14,851 nucleotides of DNA from Deinococcus terrestris (GTDB lineage Bacteria; Deinococcota; Deinococci; Deinococcales; Deinococcaceae), in NCBI RefSeq assembly GCF_009377345.1, contig NZ_WBSL01000023.1, forward strand, positions 1 through 14,851, in the 5' to 3' direction. Shown in pieces: positions 1 through 4,910 of this stretch. The translations under genes and the position numbers were made by a program. The notes beneath the pieces are model-generated. The model saw nothing but the letters and a program-made list of their open reading frames with translations, was not told the DNA's origin and did no database searches. Every line of letters begins with the position of its first letter. Positions within the stretch are counted from its first letter, which is position 1.

Positions 1-94
1 GATAGCTCAGCGTGAAGCGGTGGTAGAGCCACACAGCGTAGCCGATGACCGCGAGGGGGAATCGGTAGCCGGGAAGCTTCTCACCACTGTGCAC
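1..94 (-). CDS. IS6-family transposase, N-terminal fragment (runs off left edge)
   Basis: Minus-strand reading from a GTG at 92-94 gives a 31-residue start containing GYRFPLAVIGYAVWLYHRF, which has the form of the N-terminal region of IS6/IS26-type DDE transposases. The catalytic part lies outside the window. The frame is closed upstream by a TAG at 104-106, so the GTG is the most upstream usable start I can see. An IS6-like terminal inverted repeat lies just upstream at 107-128. The family call rests on remembered resemblance of this short segment. Whether the element is intact cannot be judged here. Confidence 0.72.
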   Translation of the reverse strand, partial: MHSGEKLPGYRFPLAVIGYAVWLYHRFTLSY

Positions 95-106
95 CGCGTC
101 ACCCTA

Positions 107-128
107 CCCCAACAACTTGCCACAACCC
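107..128 (-). repeat. Terminal inverted repeat of the IS6-like element
   Basis: On the minus strand this reads GGGTTGTGGCAAGTTG and onward, close in form to the IS6-family end (GGTTCTGTTGCAAAGTT-like). It sits about a dozen bases before the transposase start, as expected for this family. The outer end is placed at 128 or 129. The partner end is outside the window, so this is unconfirmed. Confidence 0.55.
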
Positions 129-227
129 CTCCGCCTCGTCCTCCCCGGTCCCCGGGCCCAGCTCATCGGGAGCAGGGCGGGTGAGGGCGTCGGGGCGCAG
201 CAGCGGGCGTGGTCCTAGGGTCGGTTC

Positions 228-249
228 TCCGTCAGGCCTCGCTGACGGA
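228..249. repeat. Short perfect hairpin in a gene-poor stretch
   Basis: TCCGTCAG (228-235) and CTGACGGA (242-249) are perfect inverted arms around a 6-base loop. There is no T-tract on either side, so a standard terminator is not supported. The stretch 129-320 between the IS end and the DUF1345 fragment shows no gene I can support. Confidence 0.35.
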
Positions 250-320
250 CCCGGGATGGGCTGTTCTCCGCTCGGCGGGTCATGCGGCGCCGCCCGCCCG
301 CAGGGCGCGTCGGGCGGACG

Positions 321-557
321 TCAGATCTGGCTGCCGAGCACATTCAGGGTTAGCGCCAGGATCGCGACGTTCAACCGGAAGGCGGTGATGCCGTGCCACA
401 GGGCCAACCGGCGGATGACCGGGCTGGGGACGGCCATGTCCGACACCCGAAAGATCATGCCGATCACGAAGGCGAAGTCGAGGGCGGAGGGGGCGCTGGC
501 CCTGGGGTTGTTTATGCTGCTGTCGGCCTCGCCGCTGCATCTGTGAGAGATGCTGCA
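321..557 (-). pseudogene. DUF1345-family membrane protein, 3' remnant
   Basis: The minus-strand frame ending at the stop 321-323 contains PSALDFAFVIGMIFRVSD, followed by a hydrophobic end with AILALTLNVLG. This matches the remembered C-terminus of DUF1345 inner-membrane proteins, which end in an SALDFAYFAFVIGMTFQVSD-type segment and a last membrane helix. Only about 70-80 residues of a roughly 200-residue protein remain. The family's usual aromatic residues between DFA and FVIGM appear to be missing, suggesting a small deletion. The upstream part of the same frame is arginine/proline-rich and does not look like protein. The 5' boundary near 557 is approximate. There is no start codon with a ribosome site, so this is a remnant. 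Confidence 0.55.
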
Positions 558-621
558 CCAGAACTTGCTCGACCTTCTCGGGCTGTTCCGGAGCAAAGCA
601 GCGGCCCCCATCCACAAGCAA
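541..621 (-). pseudogene. Possible alpha/beta-hydrolase C-terminal scrap
   Basis: In another minus-strand frame the codons from 621 downward read VDGGRCFAPEQPEKVEQVL and end near QHLSQ. This has the flavour of the last helix region of alpha/beta hydrolases (GGHF..EEQPEEV..LL..FL). It is too short to be sure and may be a chance reading. If real, it lies directly against the DUF1345 remnant, making 321-621 a patchwork of decayed genes. Confidence 0.2.
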
Positions 622-645
622 TGGGGACCAATCCGGGGAGGAACT

Positions 646-1107
646 TTACTTCTTGGTCGTGCGCTTCGCCCGGGTGCTCTTCGTGCTCTTGGTGGCGGTC
701 TTGGCGCGGGACTGGCCGAGGGTCTGTCCCTTCTCGTAGCTGGCCTGCATCTTGCGGCGGGTCTCTTCGGCCAGGGCCTTGAAGTCAATCACGCCCGCTT
801 CAATGTTCTCGGCGGTCGGCTTGGGCTTCGTGGTCCGGCGGCCTGTGCTCGCCAACTCCTGATCCGTGCTGCTGAACCACTCGTCGAACTCAGGGCTGCT
901 CTCGAAGATCATGTCCTTGATCTGACGTTGGTAGGTCTCGTCACTGCCCCGCCGACGGAACTGTTTGGGCAGATCGAACCGTTCGGGCAACTCGGCGGCA
1001 TCAAATTGACCCGTGCGCACAGCTTCGCGGAACTGCTTGACGAAAGCGTCACTGCGCTGAGGATCGGAGAGCTTCTGAAGTTGGTCACTTAATTTGACAT
1101 ACGCCAT
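646..1107 (-). CDS. Unknown 153-residue protein with a basic histone-like tail
   Basis: I do not recognise a family. The protein is hydrophilic, with no membrane segment or signal peptide. Residues 1-80 are mixed and probably helical (DPQRSDAFVKQFREAV and further). Residues 133-153 form a Lys/Arg/Thr/Ser/Ala-rich tail (KTATKSTKSTRAKRTTKK), like nucleic-acid-binding tails in histone-H1-like proteins. The ATG at 1105-1107 is supported by a TAAGCT hexamer on the minus strand (1114-1119) exactly six bases upstream, fitting a leaderless transcript; no Shine-Dalgarno is visible. It lies 84 bp downstream of the RHH gene on the same strand. It could therefore be an accessory of the partition block, although its own promoter suggests separate control. 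Confidence 0.7.
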   Translation of the reverse strand: MAYVKLSDQLQKLSDPQRSDAFVKQFREAVRTGQFDAAELPERFDLPKQFRRRGSDETYQRQIKDMIFESSPEFDEWFSSTDQELASTGRRTTKPKPTAENIEAGVIDFKALAEETRRKMQASYEKGQTLGQSRAKTATKSTKSTRAKRTTKK

Positions 1108-1113
1108 AGAAGA

Positions 1114-1119
1114 AGCTTA
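1114..1119 (-). promoter_or_regulatory. -10 hexamer for the basic-tailed protein (leaderless)
   Basis: Reads TAAGCT on the minus strand with six bases before the ATG, the same geometry seen at parA, the winged-helix gene and the MarR gene. No convincing -35 is seen. Confidence 0.45.
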
Positions 1120-1191
1120 CACAACGAAAGTTTGAAGGGATCAGGATCGCAGAGAAAACGCGCATGCTCTTGAACTGCTCTCCCCCACCCT

Positions 1192-1515
1192 TTACTCCTT
1201 GCCTTGTAGGTAGGCGCGAAGTGCGGCTTCCACAACGTGATGGTGCTTCATCCGGTGTCGCACGGCGTACAACTTGAGGGCAGTGACCAGCTCGGTATCC
1301 AGGTAGGTGCTGTACTTCTCCCGCTCTGGCCCTTGCCGTTCCGGCTGACCCGTTTCCAAGATTTCAGGCGTTCGGGTTTTCGTGGATGTGGACTTACTGG
1401 TTTTCGTGTTTTCAGGTTTTCCTGTATCCGGGAGAATTGGGGTGCTTTCCTCAGCTTCCGTGGACTGCGTCTGAACCGCCTGCAATTTTTTGAGGGCACC
1501 ACCGAACTTGCTCAT
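1192..1515 (-). CDS. Ribbon-helix-helix centromere-binding protein (ParB-like partner of ParA)
   Basis: A 107-residue protein with a flexible Thr/Lys/Pro-rich N-terminal half. A C-terminal ribbon-helix-helix domain spans about residues 67-104: a short beta strand (KYSTYLD) and two helices (TELVTALKLYAVRH and HHHVVEAALRAYLQ). This is the architecture of ParG/omega-type partition proteins, where the mobile N-terminus stimulates the ParA ATPase and the RHH dimer binds the centromere and represses the operon. The ATG at 1513-1515 overlaps the parA stop in an ATGA, so the two are translationally coupled. Residues about 28-55 are encoded by the 8-bp repeat array (1353-1432), so the linker itself carries candidate binding sites. 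The pairing and domain are seen in sequence; the partition role is inferred. Confidence 0.8.
   Translation of the reverse strand: MSKFGGALKKLQAVQTQSTEAEESTPILPDTGKPENTKTSKSTSTKTRTPEILETGQPERQGPEREKYSTYLDTELVTALKLYAVRHRMKHHHVVEAALRAYLQGKE
1353..1432 (+). repeat. Octamer array A inside the RHH gene
   Basis: Ten consecutive 8-base blocks in register, consensus TTTTCNGG. The best units start at 1361 (ATTTCAGG), 1377 and 1401 (both TTTTCGTG), 1409 (TTTTCAGG) and 1417 (TTTTCCTG). The blocks at 1385 and 1393 are the most diverged. The array is within coding sequence, in the part encoding the disordered linker. Tandem 7-8 bp sites are typical of operators and centromeres bound by RHH proteins. Confidence 0.65.
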
Positions 1516-2120
1516 GCCAGGACCTCCCGGAGAACCAGTTCGTAGTCCATATGCGCGAGTTTCGCTCGCTGGTCGCCTTTTACGTCACGAACACGGGTGC
1601 CCGCGAGCGCGGCCTTGTTAAAGGCGCTGGCCCGGCGAATGTCCCGGCTGAACACGGGCACACCGAGGTCCATCAAGGCGGCACGCGCCTCATGCCCATC
1701 GGTGCTGGGGGATGGTGGCACGTCCGTTATCAGCACCCGGTAATTCTTGATGCCACGCTCGATCAGCGGCGCCAGGGTTTTGGGGAGGGCTCGGAGGCTC
1801 AAAGCATCCGGCTTGGTGGGAACGATCAACAGGTCGACCGCTTGCGAGAGTTCCAACAGATCCCCAGCATCTTCCCCAGCTTTCGTGTCGAACACCAGAT
1901 AGGTGTAAGGGCTGAGGTCCGTGGCGTCTAGATCCTCCACAGGAATCACGGTGCAGGCCAGACCTGGGCCAGCGGCCGCCCACTCCGTGGCACTCGCTGT
2001 CTTTTCGTCAGCGTCAATCAGAAGGGTCGGCCCCTTGTCAGCCAGCAAGGTGGCCAGCATGACGGCGGTCGTGGTCTTCCCGACTCCGCCCTTGTCATTC
2101 GCAATGGCGATTCTGAACAT
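1512..2120 (-). CDS. parA: ParA/ParF-type partition ATPase
   Basis: A 202-residue member of the deviant-Walker ParA/MinD family, which segregates low-copy plasmids by ATP-dependent patterning on the nucleoid. The Walker A motif KGGVGKTT is at residues 10-17 with the signature lysine K10. The A' motif (LLIDADEK) has D36, and Walker B (YLVFDTKAG) has D78. There is no N-terminal HTH and the length is near 200, as in small type Ib ParA proteins that pair with RHH partners; that is what follows it with a 4-bp overlap. The ATG at 2118-2120 has TAATGT on the minus strand exactly six bases upstream, fitting a leaderless start. The octamer array at 2136-2183 lies immediately behind this promoter, suggesting repression by the RHH partner. 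Confidence 0.9.
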   Translation of the reverse strand: MFRIAIANDKGGVGKTTTAVMLATLLADKGPTLLIDADEKTASATEWAAAGPGLACTVIPVEDLDATDLSPYTYLVFDTKAGEDAGDLLELSQAVDLLIVPTKPDALSLRALPKTLAPLIERGIKNYRVLITDVPPSPSTDGHEARAALMDLGVPVFSRDIRRASAFNKAALAGTRVRDVKGDQRAKLAHMDYELVLREVLA

Positions 2121-2126
2121 GACCCC

Positions 2127-2132
2127 ACATTA
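2127..2132 (-). promoter_or_regulatory. -10 hexamer of parA (leaderless)
   Basis: TAATGT on the minus strand, six bases before the parA ATG. The octamer array B covers the position where a -35 would lie, so RHH binding there should block transcription. Confidence 0.5.
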
Positions 2133-2135
2133 GCG

Positions 2136-2183
2136 AAATCGGGCTTTCTGGTATACCCGTTTTCAGGTATTCTTGTTTTCAGG
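2136..2183 (+). repeat. Octamer array B between parA and the HNH gene
   Basis: Six 8-base blocks in register. Two perfect TTTTCAGG units are at 2160 and 2176. Degenerate units are at 2144 (CTTTCTGG), 2152 and 2168, and a weak one at 2136. The position just upstream of the parA -10 fits an operator. The last unit also supplies the AGGAG ribosome-binding site of the HNH gene. Confidence 0.7.
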
Positions 2184-2190
2184 AGTAGAT

Positions 2191-2478
2191 ATGCCGTACC
2201 CACAGGTGTACAACCGGAAGACGAAACGGATGGAGTATCTGCACCGCGTAGTTGCGGCCAAGCAGTTGGGCCGAGCGCTGGAACCAGGCGAGGTCGTCCA
2301 CCACATCAATGGTGACAAGCAGGACGCACGCCCAGAGAACCTAGCGGTCCTTCGCGTGGGTGAACATTCCTGGGTGGAGTGGTTGATTCGCCGCTGGCGC
2401 CGAGGCCAACCGCTTCTCCTATCTGACGCAATACCGGAAAACCTGAAAACCTGTTTTCCCGATAGTGTGTTTACCTGA
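2191..2478 (+). CDS. Small HNH endonuclease
   Basis: A 95-residue protein with an HNH-type metal-dependent nuclease signature. A first histidine is in YLHRVV (H18), a His-His pair is in GEVVHHINGDKQ (H37, H38, with N40), and the closing asparagine is in RPENLAVL (N50). This layout is usual in phage-type and homing HNH proteins. I chose the ATG at 2191 because AGGAG (2181-2185) lies five bases ahead; an earlier in-frame ATG at 2173 has none. The last ~15 residues (from about IPENLKTCF) are encoded by octamer array C, so the C-terminus is built from repeat DNA and may be unimportant for activity. It is divergent from parA. A homing-type role and a plasmid-processing role are both possible. Confidence 0.75.
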   Translation: MPYPQVYNRKTKRMEYLHRVVAAKQLGRALEPGEVVHHINGDKQDARPENLAVLRVGEHSWVEWLIRRWRRGQPLLLSDAIPENLKTCFPDSVFT

Positions 2479-2489
2479 AAGTCTGATTT
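2434..2489 (-). repeat. Octamer array C over the 3' end of the HNH gene
   Basis: Same octamer in the opposite orientation, in 8-bp register: CCGGAAAA (2434), CCTGAAAA (2442), CCTGTTTT (2450), CCTGAAAG (2474), TCTGATTT (2482). The intermediate blocks at 2458 and 2466 are diverged. The array runs through the HNH stop codon. Confidence 0.6.
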
Positions 2490-2532
2490 AGCGGGTGCAG
2501 CAGGAAGTGTTCAGAAAGGTAGAACCGACAGT

Positions 2533-2580
2533 AATCAGCCCGAATACCTGAAAACGGGTTAGCGGGTATTCGGGCTGATT
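2533..2580. repeat. Perfect 16-bp-arm inverted repeat, octamer D in its loop
   Basis: AATCAGCCCGAATACC (2533-2548) and its exact reverse complement (2565-2580) flank a 16-base interval. A CCTGAAAA octamer (2547-2554) crosses from the left arm into the interval. The neighbouring 8-base blocks at 2539, 2555, 2563 and 2571 each carry CCCG or CGGG in the same register. It lies in the non-coding stretch 2479-2754. There is no T-tract, so a plain terminator is unlikely. It could be a cruciform, a centromere core or part of an origin. Confidence 0.75.
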
Positions 2581-2635
2581 GCGACTGCGATATGACATTG
2601 CACTGGACCGCGAGAGCTACAGCCAAGAGTCCAGG

Positions 2636-2703
2636 CCTGAATACCTGAAAGGAAGTTTTCAGGAAGGCTTGTTTTCAAGACTTCTGGATTTCACCTTTTC
2701 GGC
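2636..2703. repeat. Octamer array E, two opposed half-arrays
   Basis: CCTGAATA (2636) and CCTGAAAG (2644) face TTTTCAGG (2656), with TTTTCAAG (2672), ACTTCTGG (2680), ATTTCACC (2688) and TTTTCGGC (2696) continuing in 8-bp register. Orientation flips across a 4-base spacer at 2652-2655. With the hairpin at 2533-2580 this fills most of the non-coding stretch 2479-2754; I see no gene there. Confidence 0.55.
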
Positions 2704-2754
2704 TAGATACGATTGATCCCAGTGAGGAGTCGCGCCGCACCCCATCAGGCTCCG

Positions 2755-3462
2755 TTACGCCTCGTCGTCCATCAGCCCGGCGATCTCACTGAGACGTCGA
2801 AGGATAAGTGTCTCGCGAGCCTGACTGGCGGCGTCCGGCAGCAAATGGTAGGAGAGGGTTTCAAGGAAAGCAGGTTGAGTGAGCAGGTCTTGGGCAGACT
2901 GAGCCAGGAAGGATTTGACCGCAAGGTCACTCCCAGCGATGTCAGCGACCAGTTCGGGCCGGCCGTCGAGCACGGCCACAATGTCGCTGATGTCATGACT
3001 CATCCCATAGTCACCCTGGCCGCGCCCCGCAAAGGCCACCAGCTTGGTAGCCAGGAAGTAGGGCGCGGTGATGACCCGAATGCGCCCTTCGCCCGGCAGA
3101 CTCACCCACTCGGCATGCCGGATGGCTGGGAGGTACCAGGGGTTGCTGAACCCCAAGACCTGTTCGTCGGTCGGCATCACGTCCAGGACGAGATCGCCGC
3201 TCCGAAAGCGGCAGATGGGGGCGCCCTCGCTGGTGTCCTCTGTGAACCCCTGTTGGTTCAGGGCCTCGGTGAGGCGAGCGTAGCCGAGTCTGGTCGTCTC
3301 GACGATGGCGTCGATATCGACGGTTTCGCGGACGTCGGCCGCGGCGGCGTCGGTCATGAACAGGGCGGTCGTGCTTCCCCCGACGAAGACCATCTGTTCG
3401 GCAAGGGGTCCGAGCTGCCGGACCGTTTCGGCCAAACGCCGCAGGTTCTCTGCGTTGCTCAC
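2755..3462 (-). CDS. Nucleotidyltransferase, AbiEii-like toxin candidate
   Basis: A 235-residue protein of the DNA polymerase-beta-type nucleotidyltransferase fold. The nucleotide-binding turn VGGSTTALF has GGS at residues 28-30. The metal-binding pair is in ETVDIDAIV (D49, D51) and a third acidic residue is in LVLDVMP (D94). A conserved C-terminal block follows, with TAPYFLATKL (K140) and SHDISDIVAVLDGR (155-168). All expected catalytic acids are present. Related proteins act as toxins that modify tRNA or protein, held in check by a cognate antitoxin gene. The ATG overlaps the stop of the upstream winged-helix gene by 4 bp (ATGA), so the two are co-translated. The fold is confident; the toxin role is inferred from the pairing. 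An ordinary nucleotidyltransferase domain protein is the alternative. Confidence 0.75.
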   Translation of the reverse strand: MSNAENLRRLAETVRQLGPLAEQMVFVGGSTTALFMTDAAAADVRETVDIDAIVETTRLGYARLTEALNQQGFTEDTSEGAPICRFRSGDLVLDVMPTDEQVLGFSNPWYLPAIRHAEWVSLPGEGRIRVITAPYFLATKLVAFAGRGQGDYGMSHDISDIVAVLDGRPELVADIAGSDLAVKSFLAQSAQDLLTQPAFLETLSYHLLPDAASQARETLILRRLSEIAGLMDDEA

Positions 3463-3968
3463 GAGACGACCGCTGTCTGGAGTCGGTCTTCAAGCATCTT
3501 GGCCGCCAGGTGCCGCTCGCGGGTACTTCCCCCGCGCAGGGCGTCAATTAGGACGAGCCACTCGTACAGGGCGGGGTCCTGTCGGACGGCGAACGGTACG
3601 GACCGGTAAAGGGGCTTGAACGCCTGGCCCCGCACCGGACCTTCGGGGTCTGGCCAGACTGGGGGAGGATCGTTTCCTTGCACGATGAGCCCTTTGAGGG
3701 GAGGGGCGGCGTGGGCGGTGGGCAGGCCCCGGGTCAGTTCGCCGCGTTCGGCGGGGAGAAAGTAGGGCACCCCGTACTGAAGCACTTCACGCACAGCGGA
3801 GCGGATGGGGGTGGTCTCACCCTTGACCAGACGGGACTGTTTCAGTCGCTTGAGTCCTGCGTGGACTTCCGAGGCGCTCATGCCGAGGCTTTGCGCCATC
3901 TGTCCGTGGGATGTCCAACCGGAGTGCAGGAGTTTGAGGAGGACGAGGAGGTCCTGAGGTTTCAACAC
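3459..3968 (-). CDS. Winged-helix protein, antitoxin/autoregulator candidate
   Basis: A 169-residue protein with an N-terminal helix-turn-helix (about residues 5-50: QDLLVLLKLL, then HGQMAQSLGMSASEVHAGLK and SRLVKG), which looks like a winged-helix fold. A less recognisable C-terminal part ends in helices (ALYEWLVLIDAL and AAKMLEDRL). It precedes and overlaps the nucleotidyltransferase gene by 4 bp, the antitoxin-first order common in toxin-antitoxin operons. I place the start at the GTG 3966-3968: TAAGAT lies exactly six bases upstream on the minus strand, fitting a leaderless transcript. A perfect 15-bp palindrome abuts that hexamer, as expected for autorepression. The antitoxin role is inference. 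Confidence 0.65.
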   Translation of the reverse strand: MLKPQDLLVLLKLLHSGWTSHGQMAQSLGMSASEVHAGLKRLKQSRLVKGETTPIRSAVREVLQYGVPYFLPAERGELTRGLPTAHAAPPLKGLIVQGNDPPPVWPDPEGPVRGQAFKPLYRSVPFAVRQDPALYEWLVLIDALRGGSTRERHLAAKMLEDRLQTAVVS

Positions 3969-3974
3969 CCTTTG

Positions 3975-3995
3975 ATCTTATTCGCAATTTGCGAA
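3975..3995 (-). promoter_or_regulatory. Promoter -10 and palindromic operator of the winged-helix/nucleotidyltransferase unit
   Basis: The minus-strand hexamer TAAGAT (3975-3980) is six bases before the GTG. Directly behind it is the perfect palindrome TTCGCAA-T-TTGCGAA (3981-3995), with a third GCGAA half-site at 3998-4002. The site lies where -10/-35 spacer DNA should be, so a bound repressor would block RNA polymerase. The first gene product is the likely binder. Confidence 0.6.
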
Positions 3996-4061
3996 CAGCG
4001 AATGAGTTGTCGCCAGTTGATTTGGAGAGGGAAGCCAGAGGGGATTTAGCCTCAATCTGCT

Positions 4062-4087
4062 TTACCCTTCTGGTAAGGGGTCTTACC
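4062..4087. promoter_or_regulatory. Operator-like half-site cluster upstream of the membrane protein/integrase operon
   Basis: GGTAAG (4072-4077) and CTTACC (4082-4087) are perfect arms around four bases, and a third half-site TTACC lies at 4062-4066. The spacing is about one helical turn from site to site. It is 35-60 bp before the ATG at 4122. A TAGAGT hexamer at 4103-4108 could be a -10, but I see no convincing -35. No regulator gene in the window can be assigned to it. Confidence 0.4.
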
Positions 4088-4121
4088 GGAAAGTTATTCG
4101 TGTAGAGTAGACACCAACCAC

Positions 4122-4910
4122 ATGACGACTTCTATCCCTGAACCGGACGCCTACGAGCGCTCCCCCGACCTACCCCTGACTCACCTCGATCCGAGGAGAG
4201 AACTGCTAGACCAGATCGATGACATTCACCGGGTTCTCTTGGAGGACGCCAAACAGAATCCCGGGACCAACCCTCGGCTGCAAGACAGCCCAATGGAGAA
4301 AGTCGGCCTGCTTACCTGGCTGGGAGCTATCGCCGGACTTCTGCTGGTCCAAGTGCCGTTCTGGCCCGCATGGCTGGCTCTGATCCTCGCCGTCGCCACC
4401 CTGCTGCTCGTCGCCGTAAGCCTCTCGGCAGGCGCCGTGTCCAGCTACCGGGAATGGAAACGTCGCCGGGTGGACACGCTGCAGAGGTTCCAAGCCGCGT
4501 CAAAGCACGAGCGCCAACTCGTGGAGCAACTGTTCCTCTATTCCAGGGCCGCGCTCCTCCATGTCGCGGCCTCCGCCCGCGCCGCCGATGGGCGTGTGGG
4601 GTCCCGCATCGCCTTCTTCCTGGGCCCGAACCGGGCGGGTGGGGCACTCGGCGCGCTGTTCCTGATTTTCGGCGTCTTCAGTGCCGGAAAGTACCTGCAA
4701 GACAACGCCGTCCAGCTGCCGCTCCTGGGAGCTCAGGTTACGGCCGACCATGTCCTGGTGGCGGGCCTGGGGCTGCTAGGCTTGGCCCTCGCCCTGCTCT
4801 TCGCCGGGGCGAGCGTGAACAGCCTGAACAGGACAGCAGACCTGCTCGAACGGGTGGCCACCCTGAAGAAGGACCACGCGGAGGACGAGAAGATGGAGCA
4901 GGGGAGATGA
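4122..4910 (+). CDS. Four-helix membrane protein of unknown function
   Basis: I do not recognise a family. The 262-residue protein has an acidic/proline-rich N-terminus (1-55). Two predicted membrane helices (about 62-80 and 84-106) precede a basic, helical central segment (about 107-160, starting YREWKRRRVDTLQRF). Two further helices follow (about 173-189 and 209-230), and a charged, possibly coiled C-terminus (TADLLERVATLKKDHAEDEK). No signal peptide precedes it. The stop overlaps the ATG of the tyrosine recombinase gene by 4 bp (4907-4910), so the two are co-expressed. No Shine-Dalgarno is evident at 4122. A membrane partner in a recombinase operon is unusual, and its job cannot be read from sequence. 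Confidence 0.75.
   Translation: MTTSIPEPDAYERSPDLPLTHLDPRRELLDQIDDIHRVLLEDAKQNPGTNPRLQDSPMEKVGLLTWLGAIAGLLLVQVPFWPAWLALILAVATLLLVAVSLSAGAVSSYREWKRRRVDTLQRFQAASKHERQLVEQLFLYSRAALLHVAASARAADGRVGSRIAFFLGPNRAGGALGALFLIFGVFSAGKYLQDNAVQLPLLGAQVTADHVLVAGLGLLGLALALLFAGASVNSLNRTADLLERVATLKKDHAEDEKMEQGR

Noticed and set aside
228..249. Rho-independent terminator
   Set aside because: The stem is good but no T-run follows on either strand.
181..546. A 121-residue plus-strand frame
   Set aside because: It spans the IS-adjacent gap and runs opposite the DUF1345 remnant; composition is that of a shadow frame and there is no ribosome site.
2434..2703. CRISPR array reading of the repeated CCTGAAAA units
   Set aside because: The units are 8 bp and mostly contiguous, with no 20-40 bp spacers and no cas genes.
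2713..3609. A 298-residue open frame on the plus strand
   Set aside because: It is antisense to the nucleotidyltransferase and winged-helix genes, whose motifs and overlap are far more convincing.
4370..4906. Upstream extension of the recombinase frame to 490 residues
   Set aside because: The extension runs inside the membrane protein gene in another frame and is Arg/Gly/Pro-rich. The ATG at 4907 with its overlap and ribosome site gives a normal length.
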